This document shows, in pieces, positions 27,991 through 36,011 of a stretch of 64,000 bases of DNA. Positions within the stretch are counted from its first letter, which is position 1; the number at the start of each line of letters is the position of its first letter. This DNA comes from Tessaracoccus sp. MC1865 (GTDB lineage Bacteria; Actinomycetota; Actinomycetes; Propionibacteriales; Propionibacteriaceae). Location: contig NZ_CP072596.1 of assembly GCF_017815535.1 (NCBI RefSeq), positions 1,054,001 through 1,118,000 on the forward strand. The letters run 5' to 3'. Both the position numbers and the translations under genes were made by a program. The notes below the pieces were generated by a model. The model was not told the origin of the DNA. It searched no databases and saw nothing but the letters and a program-made list of their open reading frames with translations.

Positions 27991-28023
27991 GACCTGTCTA
28001 ACGTTTGTCTAAGGTTGATGGAA
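27991..28023 (-). promoter_or_regulatory. idi-crtE promoter with CarH-type direct-repeat operator
   Basis: On the minus strand, TTAGACAAACG and TTAGACAGGTC (28012-27991) are adjacent 11-nt repeats; a weaker third copy TTCCATCAACC occupies 28023-28013. They coincide with -35 TTCCAT (28023-28018), a 17-nt spacer and -10 TAGACA (28000-27995), 7 nt before the ATG. Confidence 0.68.
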
Positions 28024-28053
28024 CTCTAACGTGAAAGTGAGATGCAGGCAAGG

Positions 28054-28088
28054 CCGGTGTTCAATGTTTGTCCAAGGCTTGCTAGCGT
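28054..28088 (+). promoter_or_regulatory. carH promoter with CarH-type direct-repeat operator
   Basis: The minus-strand reading of 28054-28075 is TTGGACAAACA then TTGAACACCGG. It overlaps a weak -35 TTCAAT (28060-28065) and the 17-nt spacer to -10 TAGCGT (28083-28088). This predicts autoregulation. Confidence 0.62.
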
Positions 28089-28126
28089 TATGGTCGACAA
28101 GCGTTCCTCCTCAGTCTGGAGCAGAG

Positions 28127-28990
28127 GTGTACACAATCAAACAGGTTTCGGGGCTCACTGGTGTCTCGGAAGCGGTATTGCGTGCCTGGGAATCCCGGTA
28201 CGGCATCGTGGAGCCCTCGAGATCCGAGGGCCGCTACCGCCTTTACAGCGACGAACAAGTGGCTGTGCTGCGGGAGATGGCGGCCCTGGTTGGGGCCGGC
28301 GTGCCCGCTTCGCGCGCCGCCGCCACCCTGCTGGCCGAGGTGCGGGATCCGGGTGCCGCCGTCAGCGCTTTCCCTGGGGGGCAGGGCATGGTGGAAGCTG
28401 CGGCGCGCCTCGACGCCGTGGCGCTGGAAGCTGCCATCGCCGCTGCCGCCCCCGTCGAGGGCTTTGAGGCGTTCGCCGACGTGTGGCTGCCGGATGGCCT
28501 CCGGGAATTGGGCGAGGCCTGGGCCAGCGGCGAGCTGGGTGTCGCGGCGGAGCATTTCGCCAGCGCCGCGCTCATGCGCACCATCGCCGCCGCCTTCGAC
28601 GCGGCAGGCCCGGCGACCACCCCGGGCAAGGTCCTGGTGGGCCTGCCGCCCGGGGCGCGTCATGAGTTGATGCTGTTCGCCTTCGCGGCCTGCCTGCGGC
28701 GTCTCGGTGCCGATGTCGTCTACCTGGGTGCGGACGTCCCCGCGGCTGAGTGGGAGAGAGCGGCCCGCGAGCACCGCGGCCGGGCGGCCGTCGTGGGCGT
28801 CACGTCGGTGCAGAAGCCTGCTGATGGTGCGCAGGAGGTGGTGAGTCGCCTGGCCGGCATCGCCCCGCCGGTGAGTGTCTGGGCCGGCGGCTCGCGACGC
28901 GCGGAAGTGGAGGGGGCCGAGTCGCTGCCCGACGCCCCCTCCGAAGCGGCGAAGGTATTGCACCGGGCGTTGGTGGCCGGCCGAACGTAG
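28127..28990 (+). CDS. MerR-type B12-dependent photoreceptor repressor (CarH/LitR family)
   Basis: A 287-aa regulator. The MerR DNA-binding domain is at about 1-70 (SGVSEAVLRAWESRYG region). A helical B12-capping domain holds the CarH hallmark Wx9EH: W132, E142, H143. A Rossmann B12 domain follows with the likely cobalt-ligating H179 in GARHEL and YLGADVP. Positions almost equal Thermus CarH (W131, E141, H142, H177). In CarH, adenosylcobalamin allows DNA binding in the dark and light releases it. The GTG at 28127 follows GGAG. The acidic and Gly residues usual around the ligand His are Ala and Met here. Confidence 0.88.
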   Translation: MYTIKQVSGLTGVSEAVLRAWESRYGIVEPSRSEGRYRLYSDEQVAVLREMAALVGAGVPASRAAATLLAEVRDPGAAVSAFPGGQGMVEAAARLDAVALEAAIAAAAPVEGFEAFADVWLPDGLRELGEAWASGELGVAAEHFASAALMRTIAAAFDAAGPATTPGKVLVGLPPGARHELMLFAFAACLRRLGADVVYLGADVPAAEWERAAREHRGRAAVVGVTSVQKPADGAQEVVSRLAGIAPPVSVWAGGSRRAEVEGAESLPDAPSEAAKVLHRALVAGRT

Positions 28991-28995
28991 CAACC

Positions 28996-29036
28996 TTAGA
29001 CAAACATTGAACAAGACCCTCCGGTTGGGCTACTGT
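28996..29036 (+). promoter_or_regulatory. Promoter of the TspO-like gene with CarH-type operator
   Basis: TTAGACAAACA and TTGAACAAGAC (28996-29017) are tandem 11-nt repeats. TTGAAC (29007-29012) also serves as -35, with an 18-nt spacer to TACTGT (29031-29036). The ATG lies at 29070. The site is almost identical to that of carH (ACAAACATTGAACA shared). Confidence 0.65.
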
Positions 29037-29069
29037 GGTGACATCTACCCCACAGAACGAGGACACATC

Positions 29070-29855
29070 ATGAACCGCGACCTTCTCCGCCAACTCTGGG
29101 TCACCGTCTCCGCCGTGCTCTGCGTGTACGGCACGCTGCTCGGTTTCGGCGTCGTCGGCACCCCCGTCGAGCAGTCATCGGGTGGTGCGCTGTCTGCCGA
29201 CGCGACGCTGCTCGCGCCCGGCGGCCCCGCCTTCTCCATCTGGTCGGTGATCTACATCGGCCTGTTCGCGTATGCCATCTGGCAGTGGCTGCCGGCCAAC
29301 AGGACGTCGGAGCGGGCCCGCGCCACCGGTTGGCTCGCCGGGGCGTCGATGCTGCTCAACGCCGCGTGGATCCTCGTGACGCAGGTCGGCTGGATCTGGG
29401 TGAGCGTGCTGGTGATCGCCGTCCTGGCTCTCGTGCTGGGCTTCATCGTGCGTAGCCTCACGGCCATTCCGGGTGCCAGCACGGCTGAGCGGATCGTCGT
29501 CGACGGCACCTTCGGCCTCTACCTGGGCTGGGTCACCGTCGCGACCTGCGCCAATGTCGCCGCCGCCGGCGATGCCTCAGGCTGGTCCGTGGGCGCGCTG
29601 GCAGACCAGGTGATCGCCGTCGTCGTGCTCGCCGCTGCCGCCGGCCTCGGCGCGCTGTTCGCGTGGCAGTTCGGCGGCCGCCTGGCAGTGGCTGCGGCCG
29701 CTGGTTGGGGTCTGGCGTGGATCGCCATCGCGCGCCTCGGCGATGCGCCCGAGTCGACGCTGGTGGGCATCTCCGCCATCGTCGCTGCGCTGATCGTCGT
29801 TGCCGCAGCCTTCCTGTTGCGTCGCCAGCCCGTGCTCAGGACGTCGGCAGCTTAG
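29070..29855 (+). CDS. TspO/MBR-like tryptophan-rich membrane protein
   Basis: A 261-aa protein with about seven hydrophobic helices. FSIWSVIYIGLFAYAIWQWL and the WI/W-rich segments (NAAWILVTQVGWIW, YLGWVTVATCANV) match the larger TspO-related tryptophan-rich sensory family. TspO proteins bind tetrapyrroles or other ligands and link light or oxygen to pigment genes in some bacteria. It has its own CarH-type operator, which ties it to the carotenoid regulon. It overlaps the convergent exonuclease gene by 4 nt. Confidence 0.75.
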   Translation: MNRDLLRQLWVTVSAVLCVYGTLLGFGVVGTPVEQSSGGALSADATLLAPGGPAFSIWSVIYIGLFAYAIWQWLPANRTSERARATGWLAGASMLLNAAWILVTQVGWIWVSVLVIAVLALVLGFIVRSLTAIPGASTAERIVVDGTFGLYLGWVTVATCANVAAAGDASGWSVGALADQVIAVVVLAAAAGLGALFAWQFGGRLAVAAAAGWGLAWIAIARLGDAPESTLVGISAIVAALIVVAAAFLLRRQPVLRTSAA

Positions 29856-30712
29856 TCGCGCGACTGGGGCAGCCTCGTCCTGCCCACACGCTTCGGGTTC
29901 GACGGCGCGGGCACCACGGGGCCGATGTCGCCGTCGTGGGCCTCGTCGAGGTCGACGATGACGGGGGCGTGGTCGCTGGGTGCCTTGCCCTTCCGCGCGG
30001 CTCGGTCCACCCATGCGGCCGCGACCCTGTCCGCCACCGGCTGGGACGCGAGCACCAGATCGATCCGCATGCCCAGGTCCTGGTGGAACATCCCGGCGCG
30101 GTAGTCCCAGTAGCTGAAGAGGCGCTCGTGCTCGGGCCAGCGGGCCCGCACGACGTCCACCAGCCGGAACGCGTCGATCCGCGCACGCTCAGCCGGGGTC
30201 ACGTGGGTGTGTCCCACGTAGGCGGAGGGGTCGAACACGTCCGCGTCGCTGGGCGCCACGTTCATGTCGCCGCACAGTGCGACCTCGGCAGGCCCTGCGG
30301 CGACGGCGGCCGCCAGCGCGTCGAGCCACTCGAGCTTGTAGGCGTAGTGGTCTGAGCCCACGGTGCGGCCGTTGGGCACGTACAGGCTGTGGATGCGGAT
30401 GCCGGCGCAGGTTGCGCTGATGGCCCGGCCCTCCGTCGCGCCGAGGTAGTCAGGCTGGCCGGCGAAGTTCCGCTCCACGTCCTCCATGCCCACCCGGGAC
30501 AACACGGCGACGCCGTTGAACCCGCCCAGCCCGTGGTGGGCCGCCTCGTAGCCCAGTTCGGCCAGGGGTGCGGTGAAGAGATCGGTGAAGGCGTCGTCGG
30601 TCAGTTTGGTTTCCTGCAGGCAGACGACATCGGGCCGGCGGGCCTCCAGCCAGGGCAGCAGCCGCGGCATCCGTTGCTTGGCGGAGTTGACGTTCCAGGT
30701 GGCGATCCTCAC
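29852..30712 (-). CDS. xthA: Exodeoxyribonuclease III / AP endonuclease family
   Basis: Mg-dependent DNA repair nuclease of 286 aa. Motifs of the EEP fold are clear: WNVNSAKQR, CLQETKL, LYVPNGR, GDMNVAPSD, RIDLVL and SDHAPV. The GTG at 30712 gives VRIATWNVN, the expected opening. Downstream of and on the same strand as the HIT gene (25-nt gap). Confidence 0.92.
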   Translation of the reverse strand: MRIATWNVNSAKQRMPRLLPWLEARRPDVVCLQETKLTDDAFTDLFTAPLAELGYEAAHHGLGGFNGVAVLSRVGMEDVERNFAGQPDYLGATEGRAISATCAGIRIHSLYVPNGRTVGSDHYAYKLEWLDALAAAVAAGPAEVALCGDMNVAPSDADVFDPSAYVGHTHVTPAERARIDAFRLVDVVRARWPEHERLFSYWDYRAGMFHQDLGMRIDLVLASQPVADRVAAAWVDRAARKGKAPSDHAPVIVDLDEAHDGDIGPVVPAPSNPKRVGRTRLPQSRD

Positions 30713-30737
30713 CCCTCGAGGCTACCGCCGCCGTGCG

Positions 30738-31166
30738 TCACGAGGTGGTGAGTGCGGCGCGAAGGCGCTCCGCGTACTGGGCGGCCTCGCCGTCGGCGTA
30801 TTTCGTGCGGGGCCAGAAGAATCCCCGGAGTCCGTCGCCCTTGGTGCGGGGCACCACGTGCACGTGCAGGTGGGGCACCGACTGGCTGACGACGGTGTTG
30901 ATCGCGGTGAAACTGCCTTGCGCGCCGAGGGCCTCGACCACCGCTCGTGCCACGCGCTGCACGGCGGCGAAGAGGGGGGCGATCTCCTCCCCGGGCAGTT
31001 CCAGAAGCGTTTCGACGTGCTTGACGGGGCACACGAGAACATGGCCCTTGAACAGCGGCCTGTGGTCGAGGAAGGCGATGATGCCTTCGTCGCGGTAGAC
31101 CACCTCCGCCTCGACCTGCCCGGCCGCGAGGCCGCACACGATGTCGACGCCCGGGGAGGCGACCAT
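30738..31166 (-). CDS. HIT-family nucleotide hydrolase
   Basis: A 142-aa histidine-triad protein; the catalytic triad motif is PHLHVHVVPR near residue 100. The nearest type is the bacterial Hint/HinT-like group, which hydrolyses nucleotide phosphoramidates or adenylates. The ATG at 31166 starts 1 nt after the kinase stop, so it is co-transcribed with it; the longer frame to 31217 would overlap the kinase. Confidence 0.88.
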   Translation of the reverse strand: MVASPGVDIVCGLAAGQVEAEVVYRDEGIIAFLDHRPLFKGHVLVCPVKHVETLLELPGEEIAPLFAAVQRVARAVVEALGAQGSFTAINTVVSQSVPHLHVHVVPRTKGDGLRGFFWPRTKYADGEAAQYAERLRAALTTS

Positions 31167-31167
31167 G

Positions 31168-32055
31168 TCAGATGGTGACGGCGCGCCGCGGGATGGCGGG
31201 GAGGGCCGCCGTGGCATCGGGGTCGAACTCTTCTTCGCTGGCCACCGGCACCGTCTCCGGCTCGAGCAGTTTCGCCACCAGGGCAGCGGTGGGCCGATCC
31301 TCGGGCTCCTTCGCCATGCAGGCGGTGATGAGCGACTCGAGATCAGGCGGCGTGCCCTCTGGAAGCGGCGGCGGCGGATCCTGCACGTGGGCCAGCGCGG
31401 TGGCGATGGGGCTCGTGCGGTCGAAGGGCTTCTTGCCGGTGAGCATCTCGTGGGCCAGCACGCCCAGGCCGTAGATGTCCGACGCGGGGCCGACCTGCTG
31501 GCCGAGCGCCTGCTCTGGGCTCAGGTAGTGGGCGGTGCCGAGGACCTGCCCGGTGAGGGTGCGCGAATCGCGGTCGATCGAACGGGCGATGCCGAAGTCG
31601 GTGAGCTTGGCCCCGGTTTCCGGGACCAGTACGTTGGCCGGCTTGATGTCGCGGTGGATGACGCCGGCCTCGTGGGCCACGGTCAACGCCGAGGCCAGCT
31701 CGAAGAGGATGGTTCGGGTGATCTCCGGGGACAGCGGACCGTCGGAGAGCATGCGGTACAGGGTGGGCCCGTCGACGAACTCCATCACCAGGCAAGACAG
31801 TCCGTCTTCCTCGAGGTAGTCGTGGATGGTCACGATGTTGGGGTGGGTGAGCTGCGCGGCGAAGCGCGCCTCGTCGCGGAAGCGTTCCACGAGCGCAAGC
31901 TCTTCCTGGGTGTGTGGGTGCATGATCTTCAGTGCCAAACGGCGTTCAAGAACGTCGTCGAAAGCTTCCCAGACCTGCCCCATGCCGCCTGACGCGACGT
32001 GGCCGATCAATCGATAGCGCTCCGAGAGCACCAGTCCCGGCCGTAGTCGTTGCAC
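31168..32055 (-). CDS. Soluble Hanks-type serine/threonine protein kinase
   Basis: A 295-aa kinase with a Gly loop (GHVASGGMGQVWEA), catalytic VIHRDIKPANVLV, DFG in LTDFGIARS, and GTAHYLSPEQ at the activation loop. No transmembrane helix and no PASTA repeats follow, unlike PknB; the C-terminal tail is short and acidic. The GTG at 32055 follows GGGGAGG; the frame stays open to 32133 but lacks a better start. TATACT at 32102-32107 (minus strand) may be its -10. Substrate unknown. Confidence 0.9.
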   Translation of the reverse strand: MQRLRPGLVLSERYRLIGHVASGGMGQVWEAFDDVLERRLALKIMHPHTQEELALVERFRDEARFAAQLTHPNIVTIHDYLEEDGLSCLVMEFVDGPTLYRMLSDGPLSPEITRTILFELASALTVAHEAGVIHRDIKPANVLVPETGAKLTDFGIARSIDRDSRTLTGQVLGTAHYLSPEQALGQQVGPASDIYGLGVLAHEMLTGKKPFDRTSPIATALAHVQDPPPPLPEGTPPDLESLITACMAKEPEDRPTAALVAKLLEPETVPVASEEEFDPDATAALPAIPRRAVTI

Positions 32056-32283
32056 GACACCTCCCCGACCCACCCTCGCGGCGAGGTATCGGATCTTTCT
32101 GAGTATAACCCGGCGGGGTGTTTTCACCTGCATTCTGCGCCGGGTGTTCTGGTTGCTGTCTTCGCTAGTCAGTCGCTGTTACGCCCGGCCAACTAGGGCT
32201 GAAATTCGGAGGGAAATCCCTGCCGCATCGGGCCATGTATGGGCGATGTGGCAGGAATCTCCCTGTTAATTCTGGGCTCCCGG

Positions 32284-32526
32284 TCAGGCGGTCTTGTCGG
32301 TCTTGCCGATCTTCACGCGCCAGACGTCGGGCCCGCTCTCCTGGTAGTCCCAGGTGTACTCGCCCGGGTGCTCAGCGGCGAACTGGTAGGAGAGCGGCTT
32401 GGGGTCGTGGTCGTTCACGAGGACGAAAGCCTCGCCGGGAGCCAGGGCGGACCAGGTGCCGAAGATGGTCGAGTGGCGCTGGGCGGGGGCGAGTTCGCGG
32501 ACGTCCAGATCAGGTGTTTGCGTCAT
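32284..32526 (-). CDS. DUF2249 domain protein
   Basis: An 80-aa single-domain protein with the DUF2249 pattern: LDVRELAPAQRHSTIF at the start, LVNDHDPKPLSYQF in the middle and GPDVWRVKIGK at the end. The family is TusA-like in fold and often occurs with hemerythrin or denitrification proteins; its role is unknown. The ATG at 32526 is preferred over 32562. It stands alone. Confidence 0.82.
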   Translation of the reverse strand: MTQTPDLDVRELAPAQRHSTIFGTWSALAPGEAFVLVNDHDPKPLSYQFAAEHPGEYTWDYQESGPDVWRVKIGKTDKTA

Positions 32527-32664
32527 GCCACGAGATTGTACAGGTTCCTGGTAACAATCCATGGGTCCGCCGTTTGCCTCGACCCTCGGAAGACCCGGTG
32601 CCGTAGCGGAGGGCCGGGATCTCGAATGATGTCCCCGCCGAACTTGTTTCCGGATGGTCCAATC

Positions 32665-32674
32665 GGGGGGGGGG
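32665..32674. repeat. Run of ten G residues
   Basis: Ten consecutive G in the otherwise empty stretch between the DUF2249 gene and the next gene. It could vary in length by slippage or be a sequencing artefact. No promoter is evident next to it. Confidence 0.6.
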
Positions 32675-32792
32675 CATGTGCTGCCTGCAGCTGAAGCCTA
32701 ACGCCGCCGCCAGCAGGGCCGGCGAGTCGTCTGTGTCAGAATGGTGGAGGGCGCTGAAGCGCCTTTCTCTTTCGGCTCACTGAGGAGTCATC

Positions 32793-33584
32793 ATGCCCAG
32801 CACAGGTCAGCTCGTCGTCGGGATCGCAGTCGTCCTGCTGGTTGTTGGCGTGGTCTTTCTGGTTGTCCGAGCAGTGAAGCGGCACCAAGCAGATGTGGCC
32901 AGCCTGTCTCCGTCGGATCGAGAACTGCACGACCGATGCCTGGCAGCAGACAAGGACATCAAGACGGCAGAACGAGAACTCAAATCGACATCAGCGAAGG
33001 CCGACAAAGCTGTCAAGGAGGCCAAGGAGGTCCCGATTGTGGCCTCGGTAGAAGGACATAGCTTGACGCCGCTTGAGGTCACCGTGAACAAAAAGACGTA
33101 CCTAATGGGCGCAGATGTCCGCGCTGAGTTGGAATCTCTTGGTGAAGTGACAGGTTTCCTTTCGACCACAAGCAGTACCCACAAATCAACCGGACTAGCA
33201 GTCGGGGCTGGAGTGGGGCACGTCGCTGGAGGTGCCCACGTGTCCCGCGGAAAAACGTACAACTTCAACGAAATCAAGAAACTCGATACCCGCGAGATCT
33301 ATTTCGTGGTGACGGGGCGCGGATGGAGCGAGGTGAGCAGCGTCTCACCGGAAGCTGGTCTGGGCGTTCGCCAGTTCGTGCACAGTGTGAACGCGGCAGC
33401 GCAGGGCTACGAGGAATTCGAGCGTCAGTACCGCGCGCTCGTAGAGTCGGTGACCAACGAAGGCGAGCAGTTGACGGCGAGTGCCCAGCAGCGTGTCGAG
33501 GACGCCAGGGCTGCTCGCGAGTTGCTTGGGGACGATCCCCTCAAAAGGTTGCAGAGCGCCCGACGGGCTGATCGGACCAAGTAG
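32793..33584 (+). CDS. Unrecognised membrane-anchored protein
   Basis: A 263-aa protein that I do not recognise. One N-terminal helix at about 8-28 (VVGIAVVLLVVGVVFLVV) would leave the rest in the cytosol. A charged, probably coiled-coil stretch (about 40-78, AERELKSTSAKADKAVKEAK) leads to a middle domain with a Gly/Ala/His-rich loop (GAGVGHVAGGAHVS) and a helical tail (about 190-250). GAGGAGT precedes the ATG. Its base composition is visibly less GC-biased than its neighbours, hinting at acquisition. Confidence 0.72.
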   Translation: MPSTGQLVVGIAVVLLVVGVVFLVVRAVKRHQADVASLSPSDRELHDRCLAADKDIKTAERELKSTSAKADKAVKEAKEVPIVASVEGHSLTPLEVTVNKKTYLMGADVRAELESLGEVTGFLSTTSSTHKSTGLAVGAGVGHVAGGAHVSRGKTYNFNEIKKLDTREIYFVVTGRGWSEVSSVSPEAGLGVRQFVHSVNAAAQGYEEFERQYRALVESVTNEGEQLTASAQQRVEDARAARELLGDDPLKRLQSARRADRTK

Positions 33585-33950
33585 TGTCGGCGCTTCGCAT
33601 CTGACCGAGATCAGGTACACGTCTATCGATGCCTGAGCTGGCGGAACAACATTTAGCCGAGACGGCAGGCTGGCGCGCGGCGACCACCGAGTAACGAGCC
33701 TGACTGTGCGCTGGTGTTTGCGCGGAGCGTCAGGCCGTTGCCCTGCTTGCTCCTTGGCCTCCCCACTAACGATCTTTTCGTGAATCCATAACCAGGCCGC
33801 GTTCCATTGCGGCGTCTTTGCACTCGATCGTCAGAAGGTGGCCTCGGGGCCGCGCGCGGCCGGCGCGCCGAAGCATAAGGCTCCCTCTTTCGAGCAGGGG
33901 AACGGCCAGCCAGCCATCTCGGGGGTGATGGTCGGCTGGCCGCTCGGGGT
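33585..33950. other. Gene-poor gap of about 366 nt
   Basis: Between the unrecognised membrane protein and the esterase I see no credible gene. Short frames on both strands lack ribosome sites and familiar protein features. Composition is mixed and no strong terminator hairpin with a T-run is visible. Confidence 0.5.
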
Positions 33951-35549
33951 TCATCGGCTCTGCTTGGCGATCCACTCGAAGATGGTTTCGCCCTCATCGT
34001 CGACCACGAGATTGTTGTACACGTAGTTCCACGAGTCGTGAGCGCCGAAGTAGTGCTCACCGTCATACACGGGGCCCGCCGGGTAGCGGGCCATCTGGGC
34101 GTCTACGCCGGCGGCCAGCAGATTCGCGAGCGTGGCGGGCTGGGAGGCGGCGGCCCAGTCGGACGTGTTGCCCACCAGATAGACGGGGAAACCCTTGGCT
34201 GCGACGATCGCGGCCTGCTCGGCATTGAGGTTGCCGCCGGAGGTGAGGATGGCGGCGGCGAAGTCGAGCTGGTTCTCGGTCTGCGACGTGATGAGCGGTG
34301 TCGTCATCGCGGTGCCCATGGACAGGCCGCCCACGTAGACCCGGTCGGGGTCGACGTTGTTGTCGGCGATGATCGTGGCGATCAGGGCCTCCATGTCGGC
34401 CAGCCTGTGCGCGCCCCAGCCCGTCGTCGTCGACTGAGGAGCCAACACGTAGGCCCCGTCCAGAGCGTCCTGGAACTCGGTGTCGGCGAAGGCGAGCGCC
34501 CGGTTGCCGATCAGGTTGGCGCCGGGGTTGGTGCCGTGGAAGCGCTCACCGGTTCCGTGGAACCAGACGAACAGCGGGCGCAGGTTCTCCTCGCTCGCGT
34601 TGGCCGGGGTGTACAGCGAGTAGGTGCCGCCGCCCGGCGCATCCGCGACCTCGAACCGGTCGAAGATGGGATCGTGACGGGTGTCGCCCTGCACGTAATC
34701 ATTCTCGTGAAGACCAGCGATGGCCTTCTGCTGTGTGATGTCCAACTCGATGCTGGCGAAAGCGATCAGCCCGTTGATGGTGTACCAGGCCGCCCGCGTG
34801 GCCGGCACGTCGTAGCGGTTGGCGCTGCTGGCGCCGTTGGGTTCGGTGCGGGTGTTCCACTCGATCTCCAGCTTCACGTACTGGCCCTGCTCGGCGGGGT
34901 TGCCGTCAGCGTCCACGACGTAGGCGTCGAGGATGTTCCACTGGGCCCAGCCGTCGCCGAGGGCGTAGCTCTCCTTCTCCGGATCCCAGCCGAAGTTGCC
35001 GAAGCCGCCCTGGACGCTGCCGTCGGCCTCGGTGATCCTGGCCTTGGCTGAGAACGTGTCCTTGTCGATCGCATCGGCGCTGACGGTTGCGCCGAGGTCG
35101 ATGATGGCGCCTGAGTAGTAGTAGCCCGGGTTGCTCGACGTGCGGAGCGCCTCGTAGCCGATCGGCCCGCTGTACAGCGGCGGAACGACAACAGTGGCGC
35201 TCATGGTCTTCCCGTTGACCTTCGTGATGGTGAACACGACACTCTGTTCCTGGGTGGTCTGCTGAATCCGCACGTCCAGCACGCCGTCGCGTTGCTGGTT
35301 GCTGTCGACGGCGTACGGAGCGACGACGACGTCGCCGCCGTTGCCCGACCAGGTGAGCTCCGCCGAGTTGTTGGCGTTGCCGTGCCAGCCGACGGTGATC
35401 TCGCCGGAGTACCAGCCGTCAAGGGAGCCGAAGTCGCCGGCTTGGAGGGTGTGCACGTTGTTGCTGGTGGGGATGTCGAGCGCCCGGGCGGGGGCGATGA
35501 ATGTGAAGGCCATCAGAAGCGAGATGGCGACGGTGAGGAATCTCTTCAT
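33951..35549 (-). CDS. Secreted alpha/beta-hydrolase esterase with N-terminal beta domain
   Basis: A 532-aa exported enzyme. Residues 1-23 form a signal peptide (cleavage after ARA). About 30-280 is an all-beta region of the kind found in esterases with an Ig-like N-terminal domain. About 295-532 is the hydrolase: oxyanion loop WFHGTGE (329-335), nucleophile elbow GGLSMGT with S410, and probable catalytic H504 in AHDSWN. It most resembles PHB-depolymerase/feruloyl-esterase-like enzymes; substrate unknown. It appears monocistronic. Confidence 0.82.
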   Translation of the reverse strand: MKRFLTVAISLLMAFTFIAPARALDIPTSNNVHTLQAGDFGSLDGWYSGEITVGWHGNANNSAELTWSGNGGDVVVAPYAVDSNQQRDGVLDVRIQQTTQEQSVVFTITKVNGKTMSATVVVPPLYSGPIGYEALRTSSNPGYYYSGAIIDLGATVSADAIDKDTFSAKARITEADGSVQGGFGNFGWDPEKESYALGDGWAQWNILDAYVVDADGNPAEQGQYVKLEIEWNTRTEPNGASSANRYDVPATRAAWYTINGLIAFASIELDITQQKAIAGLHENDYVQGDTRHDPIFDRFEVADAPGGGTYSLYTPANASEENLRPLFVWFHGTGERFHGTNPGANLIGNRALAFADTEFQDALDGAYVLAPQSTTTGWGAHRLADMEALIATIIADNNVDPDRVYVGGLSMGTAMTTPLITSQTENQLDFAAAILTSGGNLNAEQAAIVAAKGFPVYLVGNTSDWAAASQPATLANLLAAGVDAQMARYPAGPVYDGEHYFGAHDSWNYVYNNLVVDDEGETIFEWIAKQSR

Positions 35550-35660
35550 TGTGATCTCTCTGTGTGTGGTTCGTTACCTGTCGTTTTCCCCCGAATACGC
35601 ACTTCGCCGAGGCCTCGCCGCCTCCTCGCGGCGCCGTCGGCGGTGATCAGGCACTGGATA

Positions 35661-35672
35661 GTGACCGGTCAC
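35661..35672. promoter_or_regulatory. 12-bp perfect palindrome upstream of the esterase
   Basis: GTGACCGGTCAC is a perfect palindrome 112 nt upstream of the esterase start. It lies in a non-coding region of about 300 nt that holds no other feature apart from the terminator at 35823. It may be an operator; no regulator gene is adjacent. Confidence 0.35.
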
Positions 35673-35822
35673 GAACTGATGCTAACCATCGACGGGGTCA
35701 TTAGTAGTGACGCACAACAAAAGAACCATTGTGGATTCGGCAGCGGTCCGCGAATGGACCGGGCCGGATGAATGGTTCGCGTGGATTCCGTTGACGAGGG
35801 GGCCAGTGGGCGCTGGGAACCG

Positions 35823-35850
35823 AAAAGCCCCGACCGAAGTCGGGGCTTTT
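35823..35850 (-). terminator. Rho-independent terminator after tRNA-Lys
   Basis: A perfect 12-bp stem (35823-35834 with 35839-35850) with a 4-nt loop, flanked by A4 and T4, so it can act on both strands. On the minus strand it ends the tRNA-Lys transcript. Confidence 0.9.
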
Positions 35851-35857
35851 GGCTTGG

Positions 35858-35930
<73 letters not shown>

Positions 35931-36011
35931 GCGCGAGGAATAACTCTAGACCCTCGCCGTTCGGCTTGTCCAATCGGGGCCTTCTGTTCCACGAAACCCG
36001 CTGTCAGCAGC

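Noticed and set aside
27988..28126. Cobalamin riboswitch in the carH/idi intergenic region
   Set aside because: The spacer is only 139 bp, is filled by promoters and repeats, and I see no B12-box-like conserved sequence.
28031..28126. Longer start for the carH-like gene (GTG 28031)
   Set aside because: It would translate through its own -10 box and operator; MerR proteins begin at the helix-turn-helix, matching GTG 28127.
33653..34066. Possible genes in the gap after the unrecognised membrane protein
   Set aside because: Short Arg/Ser/Pro-rich frames without start signals; one overlaps the esterase gene.
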